Assembly: GCA_038528235.1 (NCBI GenBank) | Contig: JBCBEX010000060.1 | Span: 1-25,801, forward strand | DNA: 25,801 nucleotides | Direction of reading: 5' to 3' | DNA from: JBCBEX01 sp038528235 | GTDB taxonomy: Bacteria > Bacteroidota > Rhodothermia > Rhodothermales > Rubricoccaceae | Part shown: positions 6,922-14,279 of the stretch, piece after piece | Layout: every line of letters starts with the position of its first letter | Position numbering within the stretch: position 1 is the first letter of the stretch | Notes under the pieces: model-generated | Told to the model about the DNA's origin: nothing | The model's database searches: none | What the model saw: only the letters and a program-made list of their open reading frames with translations | Program-made: the position numbers and the translations under genes

Positions 6922-7896
6922 ATGACGTTCGCCTATCCCTGGCTGCTTCTGCTGCTCCTCGCGGTGCCGGTGCTCGCGTGGCTGGGGCGGCGGCGGGCGA
7001 CGGCGGGGCTGCTGTTCTCCGAGACGACAGCGGCGGAGGGCGTGCCGCCGACGCTCTGGGCGCGGCTCGCGTGGCTGCCGGGGGCGCTGCTGCTCGGGGC
7101 GCTCGCGCTCGGCATCGTGGCGCTGGCGCGGCCGCAGGAGCGCGACGTCACGCGCGAGCAGTACGCCGAGGGCATCGACATCGTGCTTGTCCTCGACGTG
7201 TCCACGTCGATGAAGGCCGATGACTTCTACCCGAACCGCTTTCAGGCCGCGAAGGCCGTCGCCGCCGAGTTCATCGACGGGCGGCTCTCCGACCGCATCG
7301 GGCTCGTCGTCTTCGCGGCGCAGGCCTACACGCAGGCCCCGCTCACGCTCGACTATGGCTTCCTCAAGCAGATGCTCGCCGAGGTGCGCATGGGCGTCAT
7401 CGAGGACGGGACGGCCATCGGGACCGCCATCGCCACGGGCACCGCGCGGCTGCGCGACGCCGACACGCCGAGCAAGGTGATGGTGCTGCTCACCGACGGC
7501 CAGAACAACCGCGGCGAGATCGATCCTGGCACGGCAGCGGAGGTGGCGGAGGCGCTCGGCGTGAAGATCTACGCCATCGGCGTGGGCTCGGAGATGGGCG
7601 GGGTGGTACGTCAGCAGGCGCCCTTTGGCGGCACCCGGCGCGTCCCGGCGCTCCAGGTGGACGAGGAGACGCTACGCGCCGTCGCCGAGAAGACCGGCGG
7701 GCGCTACTTCCGCGCGCGCGACGCCGAGGCGTTGCGCCAGATCTACGCCGAGATCTCCGAGCTCGAACGCACCGAGATCCAGGAGCGCATCTACGTGGAT
7801 GTGGACGAGCGCTATGCCCTGTTCCTCCGCCCCGCGCTGTTCCTACTCTTGCTGAGCGTGGTGCTCGGTACGACGAGGTTGCTGCGGGTGCCGTAG
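6922..7896 (+). CDS. batA: BatA-like VWA domain membrane protein
   Basis: This encodes 324 residues with the BatA layout. Two N-terminal membrane segments (about 5-21 and 50-69) are followed by a periplasmic or cytoplasmic von Willebrand A domain (about 85-275) with an intact metal site DVSTS (Asp92, Ser94, Ser96) and the LLTDGQNN strand. A last membrane helix spans about 300-320. VWA proteins of this type bind partners through a divalent metal and work with MoxR, DUF58 and BatD; the name comes from the Bacteroides aerotolerance operon. It closes the cluster: batB, batC and batE homologues are not found downstream, where a palindromic element and an unrelated hydrolase follow. The annotation is firm at family level, and the physiological role is not known. 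Confidence 0.92.
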   Translation: MTFAYPWLLLLLLAVPVLAWLGRRRATAGLLFSETTAAEGVPPTLWARLAWLPGALLLGALALGIVALARPQERDVTREQYAEGIDIVLVLDVSTSMKADDFYPNRFQAAKAVAAEFIDGRLSDRIGLVVFAAQAYTQAPLTLDYGFLKQMLAEVRMGVIEDGTAIGTAIATGTARLRDADTPSKVMVLLTDGQNNRGEIDPGTAAEVAEALGVKIYAIGVGSEMGGVVRQQAPFGGTRRVPALQVDEETLRAVAEKTGGRYFRARDAEALRQIYAEISELERTEIQERIYVDVDERYALFLRPALFLLLLSVVLGTTRLLRVP

Positions 7897-7905
7897 GCAC
7901 CCCCT

Positions 7906-7934
7906 GCTTCGCTCCCCGTAAAGGGTCGCGAAGC
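7906..7934. repeat. Hairpin just downstream of batA
   Basis: Arms GCTTCGC (7906-7912) and GCGAAGC (7928-7934) enclose a further CCC/GGG pairing around a GTAAA loop. It starts 10 bp after the batA stop and could act as a terminator, but there is no T-tract. It overlaps the larger palindromic element by position. Confidence 0.6.
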
Positions 7935-8011
7935 TGTCCCCCTCACATTGAGGGGGACAGTCCGAGGAGCGGAGCGCGTGAGCGCGGAGACGACGCAGGA
8001 CGGGGGGAGCG
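7910..8011. repeat. Palindromic extragenic repeat element (REP/MITE-like candidate)
   Basis: The core is a perfect inverted repeat at 7934-7960: a 12-base arm CTGTCCCCCTCA, loop CAT, and the exact complement. The outer ends CGCTCCCC (7910-7917) and GGGGAGCG (8004-8011) are also inverted. Between them lies a purine-rich stretch built from GGAGCG/GAGCGCGGAG words. There is no coding sequence. The shape suggests a dispersed non-coding repeat; only a genome search could show copies, so that part is inference. Confidence 0.6.
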
Positions 8012-8179
8012 GTCCCGGCGCGATCTGTTGGCACTCCAGTGAGACGTTGTGCCTGATTCGAACGACCAAGGACAACGGACACCGCGAAGCGGCCCCAACC
8101 GAGCAGTCTGGGCAAAGTCGGCGCGTGGGGGCCGCCGTAGCGTAGGCGTCTCGTTGCACAAACCCTGCTTCCTTCTCCG

Positions 8180-9598
8180 ATGCGCCACGTCTTCGCTCTC
8201 GTTCTTCTTGCGCTCCTCGCGGCCGTGTGTGCGGTGCCCGTCGAGGCGCAGCCCATGCTCAAGCGGCAGGCGCAGTTCGGCGTGTGGCCTGCGCCGGTCA
8301 CGCAGGACATGGCCGCCGAGCTCGGCCTCGACGCGCCGACGGGCGTGCTGATCCGGCAGGTCATGGACGGGCTGACCGGGGCCGCGCTCGACCTCGAAGC
8401 GGGTGACGTGCTGCTCACCATGAACGGCGAGCCAGTGCCGAGTCCTCAGGCGCTCGTGGCGATGGTCGGCACGGTCCGCGAGGGCGACACGGTGACGCTC
8501 GACATCATCCGCGGCGCGGCGCGCCAGACGCTCGTTGGGACCGCCGTGCCCAAGCCGTTCGAGACGGACGACGACGCCGAGGTACTCTATGACGCCGTGC
8601 CCTTCCAGGACGGCGCGCTCCGCGCCATCGTCAAGAAGCCGCTCGGCGCCGACGGACAGCCGCAGGCTGGACCGCTTCCGACGGTCTACTTCATCCAGGG
8701 CTATCCGTGCTCCAGCATCGACTTCGGCTCGCCCCAGCACCCCTACGCGCAGCTCATCGACGGCCTCGTGGACCGGGGCTATGCCGTCTTCCGCGTCGAG
8801 AAGCCGGGCGTGGGCGACAGCGCGGGCACCTCGAAGTGCGGCGCCATCGGCTATGACGAGGAACTCGACGCCTTCGCCGTGGCCTACGACCATATGCTCG
8901 GCTATGACTGGGTGGACCCCGACAATGTCTTCCTCCTCGGGCACTCGATGGGCGGTCTGCAGGCGCCGATGCTCGCCGCGATGGAGCGGTTTGCCCCGAA
9001 GGGCGTCGCCGTCTACGGCACCGGCATGCGGCCGTGGCGCGACTACATCCTCGACCTCACGCGCACGCAGGGCCTTCTCCAAGGACAGGGCGACCCCGTG
9101 CAAGCATCAGCCAACGTCCGGGCCTGGCGACCTACCATCAACGCCTTTTTCGACGACCAGACGCCGCCCGCCGCCCTCGCCACCTCCGAGACCGCGCGCG
9201 CCGCCCTCACGGAAGGCCTCGGCTGGAACGGCGACCGCGATATGATCGGGCGCGACTTCACCTTCTGGCAGGAGCTCGCCCAGCACGACGCGACCGCTGC
9301 CTGGGCTAGCACCGACGCCTACGTGCTCTCGCTCTACGGCGAGGTCGACATCGCCGCGCTGCACGACGAGGACCAGCGCACGCTTGTCCGCATCGTGAAC
9401 CACTACCGTCCTGACACGGCAGTCTTCCAGGTCATTCCCGAGACCAACCATCCGATGCTGAAAGTGGGCACGATGGGGGAGTACACCGCCATGATGAAGC
9501 GCGGCGAGAATCCGTACCAGGTCGCGTCGTTCAACCCCGAGGTCACCGTCGCCTTCGCCGATTGGCTCGACGCCACGGTGGCGAAACCAGCGCTCTAG
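8180..9598 (+). CDS. Secreted PDZ plus alpha/beta-hydrolase protein
   Basis: This encodes 472 residues. A clear signal peptide (about 1-23, ending VEAQ) precedes a PDZ-like domain (about 30-120: TGVLIRQVMDG, then LEAGDVLLTMNGEPV). An alpha/beta-hydrolase fold occupies about 165-470. The nucleophile is Ser256 in GHSMGG; Asp390 (GEVD) and His424 (ETNHPM) complete a likely catalytic triad. The family relates to S9-type peptidases and esterases acting in the periplasm; the substrate is unknown. The PDZ domain may recognise peptide C termini and place them at the active site, or bind partner proteins. There is no T9SS tail, so a periplasmic location is likely. The ATG at 8180 starts the signal peptide directly. 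It is separated from batA by 283 bp and is probably transcribed separately. Confidence 0.87.
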   Translation: MRHVFALVLLALLAAVCAVPVEAQPMLKRQAQFGVWPAPVTQDMAAELGLDAPTGVLIRQVMDGLTGAALDLEAGDVLLTMNGEPVPSPQALVAMVGTVREGDTVTLDIIRGAARQTLVGTAVPKPFETDDDAEVLYDAVPFQDGALRAIVKKPLGADGQPQAGPLPTVYFIQGYPCSSIDFGSPQHPYAQLIDGLVDRGYAVFRVEKPGVGDSAGTSKCGAIGYDEELDAFAVAYDHMLGYDWVDPDNVFLLGHSMGGLQAPMLAAMERFAPKGVAVYGTGMRPWRDYILDLTRTQGLLQGQGDPVQASANVRAWRPTINAFFDDQTPPAALATSETARAALTEGLGWNGDRDMIGRDFTFWQELAQHDATAAWASTDAYVLSLYGEVDIAALHDEDQRTLVRIVNHYRPDTAVFQVIPETNHPMLKVGTMGEYTAMMKRGENPYQVASFNPEVTVAFADWLDATVAKPAL

Positions 9599-9626
9599 CA
9601 GCCGCTCTCGGTCGGCGTTCGGCCTC

Positions 9627-9661
9627 TGCAGGTGCGAGGCGCTGGCCCTGTAGGGCCTGCA
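9627..9661. terminator. Possible hairpin terminator after the PDZ-hydrolase gene
   Basis: The outer arms TGCAGG (9627-9632) and CCTGCA (9656-9661) and an alternative inner pair GGCCCT/AGGGCC (9644-9657) lie 28 bp past the stop. No poly-T follows, so a terminator role is only tentative. Confidence 0.3.
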
Positions 9662-9761
9662 ATAGTTCCCCCCACAGACGACCACAAGAGGCCCCGGCCT
9701 AAGTGATTGCTCATAGTTTCGTAACGTTCGTCGTTATTTCTGCCTTCTAGCGTTACAGACC

Positions 9762-11351
9762 ATGGACCATCGTCGCAGCCTCACACCAAAGCAGGGCCCT
9801 TCGCCAAAGCAGAGCCCCTCGCCAAAGCAGGCCGGTGCCCTCGCGCTTGGAACCGCCGTGCTCGGCCTCGTGGGTACCCCTGCCGCAGAGGCGCAACGTC
9901 CCTTCGTCGAGCAGGTCCCGTCCCCATTCGAACTCGGCTCCCTCGCGGAGACTACCACGCCGGTCCTGGCCGACTTCGACGGCGACGGCGACCTCGACGT
10001 GATCATCAGCTTCAAATACGGGCCGATCGTGGCGTACGAGAACACGGGCACGGCCGAAGCCCCGGTGTTCGAGGCCGTGGCCGAGACCACGATCATCGGC
10101 TCGGGGACGGGGTTCTCGGACGCAAGCAGTCCCGTGGCCCTCGGCGACCTCGACGGCGACGGTGACCTCGACGGCATCGTCTCCAATCAGGACGGCTCGC
10201 TGCGTTACTTCGAGAACACCGGGACGCCAGCACGCCCCATGCTCTGCGAACGAACAGGGACGGCGAACCCCCTCCTCAACGTCACCGTGCCGCTCTCGCA
10301 GATAGCGTTCGTAGACCTCGACAGCGATGGCGACCTCGACCTCGCGGGCGCGAGCGCCAACTACGAAGGCTACGGCGGCGATGGTTTCCTGAGCTACTAC
10401 GAGAACACCGGCTCGGCCACGGTCCCGGCGTTCGCGCAGCGCACGGGGTCGGCCAACCCCTTCGACGGCATACGAGGCAGCGGCCTGACGCTGGGTGACG
10501 GCGACGGCGACGGCGACCTCGACCTCGTGGCGGCCATCGACAGGGACGACAGCGTCGACAACGTCCGAGGCTTCCTCAACGTCTACCGCAACGTCGGCAC
10601 GTCGACCGCACCGCGCTTCCGCCAGGTCCCCGACGCCCGCAACCCCTTCGCCGACATCGAGGACAACCGCCCCCGACCGTTCCTCGTGGACCTCGACGGC
10701 GATAACGACCTCGATCTTGCACTCGGCACGAGCCTAGATGGGGTGCGCTACTTCGAGAACGTATCGCCGGCACCGGGGGCGGGACTGCTGGGCAGTGCAG
10801 CGATCGTGGCCGCGGTTGCAAGGCCCACAGTGCTGCGCGATGGCGACGGGGCGCTGCTCACCTGGACTCACACGGGTCCCAACGCTACCTATGAGGTCCA
10901 CCGTCTCCTCGGCGAAGTTGGGGCTTTCGAGTTGCTTGGCACCGTCGCGGCCACCGATGGTCAGGACCTCCGCTTCCACACAGGGCCGCTGGGAGACGGC
11001 ACGTCCCAGCTCCGCCTGCGTCGGGTCGAGACGGACGGGCGCAGCGCTTACGGCCCCACGGCGGAGGCACAGACAGGAATAGCCGGCACGCATACGCTGA
11101 GTGCCCCCTATCCAAACCCAACCGCTGGGCGTGCGCAGTTCGTCCTGACGGCTGCCGAGGCGCAATCGGTGCAGGCCCGGATCTACGACCTGTCCGGTCG
11201 CCACGTCGCCGATGTCTTCGCAGGGGCGCTGGAGGCAGGGGTGCCGAAGCGCTTTGTGGTCGGCGACGGGTTGGGTGCGGGAGCCTATGTGCTGCGCGTG
11301 ATTGGTGAACACTTCCAGGACGCGCAGCGCTTCACGATCGTGCCGAGGTAG
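9762..11351 (+). CDS. FG-GAP/VCBS repeat secreted protein with T9SS sorting domain (paralogue 1)
   Basis: This encodes 529 residues. The N terminus has an odd PKQGPS/PKQSPS/PKQ repeat, then a hydrophobic signal segment (AGALALGTAVLGLVGTPAAEAQ-like) ending near residue 45. Residues about 60-335 hold repeated units of about 50-60 residues with calcium-loop motifs such as DFDGDGDLD, DLDGDGDLD, DLDSDGDLD, DGDGDGDLD and DLDGDNDLD, each followed by YENTGT-type strands; this is the VCBS/FG-GAP beta-propeller pattern. A fibronectin-like segment (about 365-440) precedes the T9SS type A tail (PYPNPTAGRAQF, then LSGRHVADVF and GAYVLRVIG). It is likely a calcium-stabilised surface protein. It is closely related to the protein at 12768-14279. 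Its last 67 bp overlap the convergent gene at 11285. Confidence 0.88.
   Translation: MDHRRSLTPKQGPSPKQSPSPKQAGALALGTAVLGLVGTPAAEAQRPFVEQVPSPFELGSLAETTTPVLADFDGDGDLDVIISFKYGPIVAYENTGTAEAPVFEAVAETTIIGSGTGFSDASSPVALGDLDGDGDLDGIVSNQDGSLRYFENTGTPARPMLCERTGTANPLLNVTVPLSQIAFVDLDSDGDLDLAGASANYEGYGGDGFLSYYENTGSATVPAFAQRTGSANPFDGIRGSGLTLGDGDGDGDLDLVAAIDRDDSVDNVRGFLNVYRNVGTSTAPRFRQVPDARNPFADIEDNRPRPFLVDLDGDNDLDLALGTSLDGVRYFENVSPAPGAGLLGSAAIVAAVARPTVLRDGDGALLTWTHTGPNATYEVHRLLGEVGAFELLGTVAATDGQDLRFHTGPLGDGTSQLRLRRVETDGRSAYGPTAEAQTGIAGTHTLSAPYPNPTAGRAQFVLTAAEAQSVQARIYDLSGRHVADVFAGALEAGVPKRFVVGDGLGAGAYVLRVIGEHFQDAQRFTIVPR
9786..9830. repeat. 18-bp tandem repeat in the signal-peptide region
   Basis: Two full units beginning CCAAAGCAG (9786-9803 and 9804-9821, two mismatches) and half of a third encode the PKQ(G/S)PS repeats before the hydrophobic core. 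The paralogue at 12768 has only one PK at this place, so the expansion is specific to this copy. Confidence 0.8.
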
Positions 11352-11776
11352 CCCGCATGGGGCGGCAGCCTTGGGGCAGCAGCCTTGGAGGCAGCAGCCT
11401 TCATGGCCGTCGCCGCTTGCAGGGCTTCGTCCGTCGCGGCGATGAGGGCGTCGAGATTGGTGCACGCATCGATGGAGGCCGCGCCGAGCAACACGAGCGG
11501 GGCAGCGTCGGCGCGGCCGTCGTCGGTGAGGATGACGGGCAGTGGGAGTTCGGTCAGGGCAGGATAGGTGCTCAGAAACTCGTCGCGGTGCAGGAAGACG
11601 AGGGGAAGGCCGAGGCCGTCGAGGTAGTCGCGCCAGGCGCGGCGCATGGCGAACGCACCGTAGGTGACCTGGCAGAGGCGGCACTCGTAGGTGCCCGGCG
11701 AGAGGAGCTTGTGGACCGTGTCGGTGGCGGCGTTGAAGAGGCCGCGGTCGGCGTTGTAGACAAAGACGAGGCGCAT
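11285..11776 (-). CDS. Small conserved CxxC protein, function unknown (often labelled GTPase)
   Basis: This encodes 163 residues. The start at 11776 gives MRLVFVYNADRGLFNAATDTVHKL, followed by a CRLCQVTYG motif, an FLHRDEF segment and LPVILTDD. From memory this matches a widespread bacterial family of unknown function, sometimes called GTPase although no Walker A motif is present. The paired cysteines in the CxxC suggest a metal or redox role, but this is unproven. The C-terminal 25 or so residues are an Ala/Pro-rich tail encoded by a short repeat (11365-11401), and the final codons overlap the 3' end of the convergent FG-GAP gene, so the tail may be a recent extension past an ancestral stop. 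Confidence 0.72.
   Translation of the reverse strand: MRLVFVYNADRGLFNAATDTVHKLLSPGTYECRLCQVTYGAFAMRRAWRDYLDGLGLPLVFLHRDEFLSTYPALTELPLPVILTDDGRADAAPLVLLGAASIDACTNLDALIAATDEALQAATAMKAAASKAAAPRLPPHAGYLGTIVKRCASWKCSPITRST
11365..11401. repeat. Short direct repeat GCAGCCTT, three copies
   Basis: GCAGCCTT occurs at 11365, 11379 and 11394, spaced 14-15 bp, just after the stop of the FG-GAP gene. On the minus strand it encodes an Ala-rich stretch near the end of the CxxC protein. Confidence 0.6.
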
Positions 11777-12086
11777 CGGGGAAACGCTGAGGTTGAGAGG
11801 GGCTAGCGCGCGCTCGGTGTGCGGTGACGCACAGGCTTGAGGTCCTGAAGGCCTTTCCCCGTATGGGCAGCGCGCTTGGCGCGCCCGTTGAGGTAGAGCC
11901 GACACCACGACGTGAACGCGCTCAGGCTGGACCGTGCTCCAGGCTGTAGCAGGTGCTTTTCAGAAACGATCCCGCACGTAGTCGGCGCTCGCGGCTGTGC
12001 CTGCGCCCAACAGCAGCGTGTAGGGCCAGACGGGGAGACGCCGCGCCCCGTCTCACCCATTCACCCCCCACCGAAGGAGGCGCCGC
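11777..12086. other. Intergenic region upstream of the transposase-like fragment
   Basis: No convincing gene is seen. An open minus-strand frame (11803-12060) has no recognisable domain and is not annotated as a gene. The region must hold the divergent promoters of the CxxC gene and the zinc-ribbon gene, but no promoter could be pinned down. Its right end carries a strong Shine-Dalgarno (12074-12080). Confidence 0.45.
12074..12080 (+). promoter_or_regulatory. Strong Shine-Dalgarno sequence (AAGGAGG)
   Basis: AAGGAGG lies 6 bp before the ATG at 12087. The other starts inspected in this window (886, 3961, 4090, 6111, 6922, 8180, 9762, 12768, 20924) have C/T-rich leaders without such a sequence, so this site both supports the start and marks the gene as unlike its neighbours. 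Confidence 0.8.
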
Positions 12087-12518
12087 ATGGCCCTGCTCCC
12101 CCTTGCTCAGTTCTTCGCCCGCTACGGCACCAACGACGCCTGCCTCGACGCTCTGAGGGAGGCACGGTGGCCCTCCGAAGTCTACGGAGACCGTATCCCT
12201 TGCAAGAAGTGCGGCGCCCCGACGCGTCACCATCTCATCGCCACGCGGCGGTGCTATTCGTGCCAGACGTGTGGCACCCAGGTCCGCCCCACCACCGCGA
12301 CGATGTTCGAGCGCTCGAGAATCGCGCTCACCGACTGGTTCTACGTCCTCTATCTCTTCGCCCGGCTGTCGGAGCCGCCCTCAGCCAGGCAGGTCGCGCA
12401 AGAGATCGGCGTGTCCTATCCGACCGCGCTGCGGATGTGCCGCCGCATCCAGGAGCGCGCCGACGAAGCGCAGGCGTTGGCCGAAGTCCTGTTCGAGGTG
12501 GCGGAGGTGACAGAGTAG
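12087..12518 (+). CDS. IS1595-type transposase N-terminal fragment (zinc ribbon plus HTH), stand-alone
   Basis: This encodes 143 residues. A zinc ribbon occupies about residues 33-62 (CKKCGAP at about 33-39, then CYSCQTCGTQV with the second cysteine pair), followed by the segment ATMFERSRIALTDWFYVLYLFARL and a helix-turn-helix (SARQVAQEIGVSYPTALRMCRRIQERADE). This order is typical of the first third of IS1595/ISXO2 transposases. The catalytic DDE domain that should follow (VEVDETYVGG-like) is absent: the frame ends at 12518 and no continuation was found in other frames. It is either a truncated transposase or a domesticated DNA-binding protein. The clean frame, strong ribosome site and position between two paralogous surface-protein genes leave both open. 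No convincing terminal inverted repeats were found. Confidence 0.75.
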   Translation: MALLPLAQFFARYGTNDACLDALREARWPSEVYGDRIPCKKCGAPTRHHLIATRRCYSCQTCGTQVRPTTATMFERSRIALTDWFYVLYLFARLSEPPSARQVAQEIGVSYPTALRMCRRIQERADEAQALAEVLFEVAEVTE

Positions 12519-12767
12519 GGCAGAGAGAGCAGCTGAGGGCTCGTTTACCTGCACCTGTCCACGTGCGCGAGCCTTCCTATCTACGTGCACCATCGTTTCT
12601 GGGGCAAGGCGTACGGCGCTGGACAGGTTAGGAGATGTGCGCGAAGGCACCCTACTATGAGGCTAAGCCGTTCGCAAGCGAGCCTTCGTGCTCCTGTGGA
12701 CGGTGCTGCGTCGCAGGAGGGGCGGCGTCGGCGGTTCTGCTCTCATCGACCAACCTCGCTCGCACCC
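12519..12767. other. Intergenic region upstream of FG-GAP paralogue 2
   Basis: No gene is supported. The open frame from 12585 lacks signal-peptide character before the ATG at 12768 and is judged to be read-through. The sequence GCGAGCCTTC occurs twice (near 12568 and 12677). No remnant of a DDE domain was recognised. Confidence 0.4.
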
Positions 12768-14279
12768 ATGAAACGCCCTACTCCTAAAGCGCTTGGCACC
12801 CTCGCACTGGGCACGGCAGCCCTGGTCTCGGTGCCGGACGCCGACGCTCAGATCACGTTCGTGCCTGTCGATCCGGCTCCCTTCGCGGTGCCGCTCACGG
12901 ACGGCGAGGATTCCTCGGTCACCTTCGCTGACATCGACGGCGACGGCGACTTTGACATGATCTACGGCGATAAGTACGGCGACATTCGCGCGTTCGAGAA
13001 CGTCGGCACGCCGACCTCTCCCGCCTTCGAACTCCTCCGCGATGTTGATTTCTTCGATGAGTTCCTCACCAACACGACGATAGAAGCGCCCGCGCTGGCT
13101 GACCTCGACGGCGACGGCGACCTCGAGATTATCACGGCGGACGTTGCAGGCGCCGTCCGCTATTTCGAGAACGTGGGGACGCCGCAGAAACTTCGCCCAG
13201 CAGAGCGGACGGGAGCCGACAACCCCTTCGACGGCCTTACGGGACCCTTCTCCAAGCTCGAGTTTGCCGACCTCGACGGCGACGGCGACCTCGACCTCAT
13301 GAGCATCGGGACCGTGTTCACGATCAACTACTACGAAAACGTTGGGTCCGCCGGAGCGCCCGTGTTCGAGCAGCGGACCGGAGACGACAACCCCTTCGCC
13401 GAGGTGGTTCGGTGCACCGGGCTCACGCTGGGCGACGGTGACGGCGACGGCGACCTCGACCTGGTGATCGGGCTGGACGTGCTCCCGGCTCTCGATGGGC
13501 GCCTCCTGGCCTCCTACCGCAACGTCGGGACGCCCACCGCACCGAGGTTCGTGGTGGTTCCGGTCGACCGCGACCCTCTGGCGCCGTTCGGGCGGTTCGT
13601 CGCGACCCCCGAGCTGGTGGACTTGGATGCCGATGGCGACCTCGACCTCGCCTACGGGAGCATCAACGACCTGTTTTATCTGGAGAACGTGACGCCGCAG
13701 CGTGCGCAGGGAGCCGGTGCTACGGCCTTTGAAGCGGCCTCGGTGCCCGTCCCTGCCGCCACCCGCGACGCCGACGGCGCGCTCCTCGCCTGGACCCACA
13801 CGGGCCCCGACGCCACCTACGAGGTCCACCGCCTCCTCGGCTCCGCCGGCGCCTTCGACCTGCTCGGCTCCGTCTCGGCCACCGACGGCGAGGCGGTTCG
13901 CTTCCACACCGGCCCACTCGGCGACGGTGCCTCAGAGGTGCGTCTGCGCCGCGTGGAGGCCGACGGGCGCAGCGCCTACGGGCCGACGGCCGAGGTGCGC
14001 ACGGGCCTCGCTGGCACGCACGAGTTGGGCGAGGTCTACCCGAACCCGACGGCGGCGGGTGCGCAGTTCACGCTGCGAGTCGCCGAGGCGCAGGAGGTGG
14101 CGGTGCAGGTGTACGACGCGGCAGGTCGGCAGGTGGCGGAGGCGTTCCGTGGTCGCGTCGAGCCGGGCGTGGCAGAGCGCGTTGAGCTTGGCCGGGGCCT
14201 GAGCGCGGGGGTGTACTTCGTGCGCGTCACGGGTGAGCAGTTCGCCGACGTGCAGCGGCTGACGGTGCTGCCCGAGTGA
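12768..14279 (+). CDS. FG-GAP/VCBS repeat secreted protein with T9SS sorting domain (paralogue 2)
   Basis: This encodes 503 residues. The start at 12768 begins a signal peptide (MKRPTPKALGTLALG, ending DADAQ) that aligns with the one in the protein at 9762. The calcium-loop repeats DIDGDGDFD, DLDGDGDLE, DLDGDGDLD, DGDGDGDLD and DLDADGDLD are spread over about residues 45-310. The segment AWTHTGPDATYEVHRLLGSAGAFDLLGSV is nearly identical to paralogue 1. The T9SS tail starts at EVYPNPTAAGAQF and ends with GVYFVRVTGEQFADVQRLTVLPE. Its stop overlaps the GTG start of the GNAT gene by four bases. Same inferred role: a calcium-stabilised surface-exposed protein of unknown ligand. Confidence 0.9.
   Translation: MKRPTPKALGTLALGTAALVSVPDADAQITFVPVDPAPFAVPLTDGEDSSVTFADIDGDGDFDMIYGDKYGDIRAFENVGTPTSPAFELLRDVDFFDEFLTNTTIEAPALADLDGDGDLEIITADVAGAVRYFENVGTPQKLRPAERTGADNPFDGLTGPFSKLEFADLDGDGDLDLMSIGTVFTINYYENVGSAGAPVFEQRTGDDNPFAEVVRCTGLTLGDGDGDGDLDLVIGLDVLPALDGRLLASYRNVGTPTAPRFVVVPVDRDPLAPFGRFVATPELVDLDADGDLDLAYGSINDLFYLENVTPQRAQGAGATAFEAASVPVPAATRDADGALLAWTHTGPDATYEVHRLLGSAGAFDLLGSVSATDGEAVRFHTGPLGDGASEVRLRRVEADGRSAYGPTAEVRTGLAGTHELGEVYPNPTAAGAQFTLRVAEAQEVAVQVYDAAGRQVAEAFRGRVEPGVAERVELGRGLSAGVYFVRVTGEQFADVQRLTVLPE

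Noticed and set aside
9602..9761. Promoter of the TTG-n-TAnnTTTG type before FG-GAP paralogue 1
   Set aside because: AT-rich words are present (ATTGCTCATAG, CGTTATTTC) but none fits the Bacteroidota consensus with correct spacing well enough to claim.
11803..12060. 85-residue minus-strand open frame between the CxxC gene and the zinc-ribbon gene
   Set aside because: No family recognised, no sensible start context, and it lies in the expected divergent promoter region. It could be tested by homology search.
11950..12557. Possible terminal inverted repeats around the transposase fragment (CAGGTGC...AAACGA and its complement)
   Set aside because: Only 7 and 6 bases match, with unequal spacers (7 and 4), no target duplication and no resemblance to known IS1595 ends.
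12663..13907. Long minus-strand frame opposite FG-GAP paralogue 2
   Set aside because: It is a shadow of the repetitive calcium-loop codons, seen as VEVAVAV runs, with no domain.
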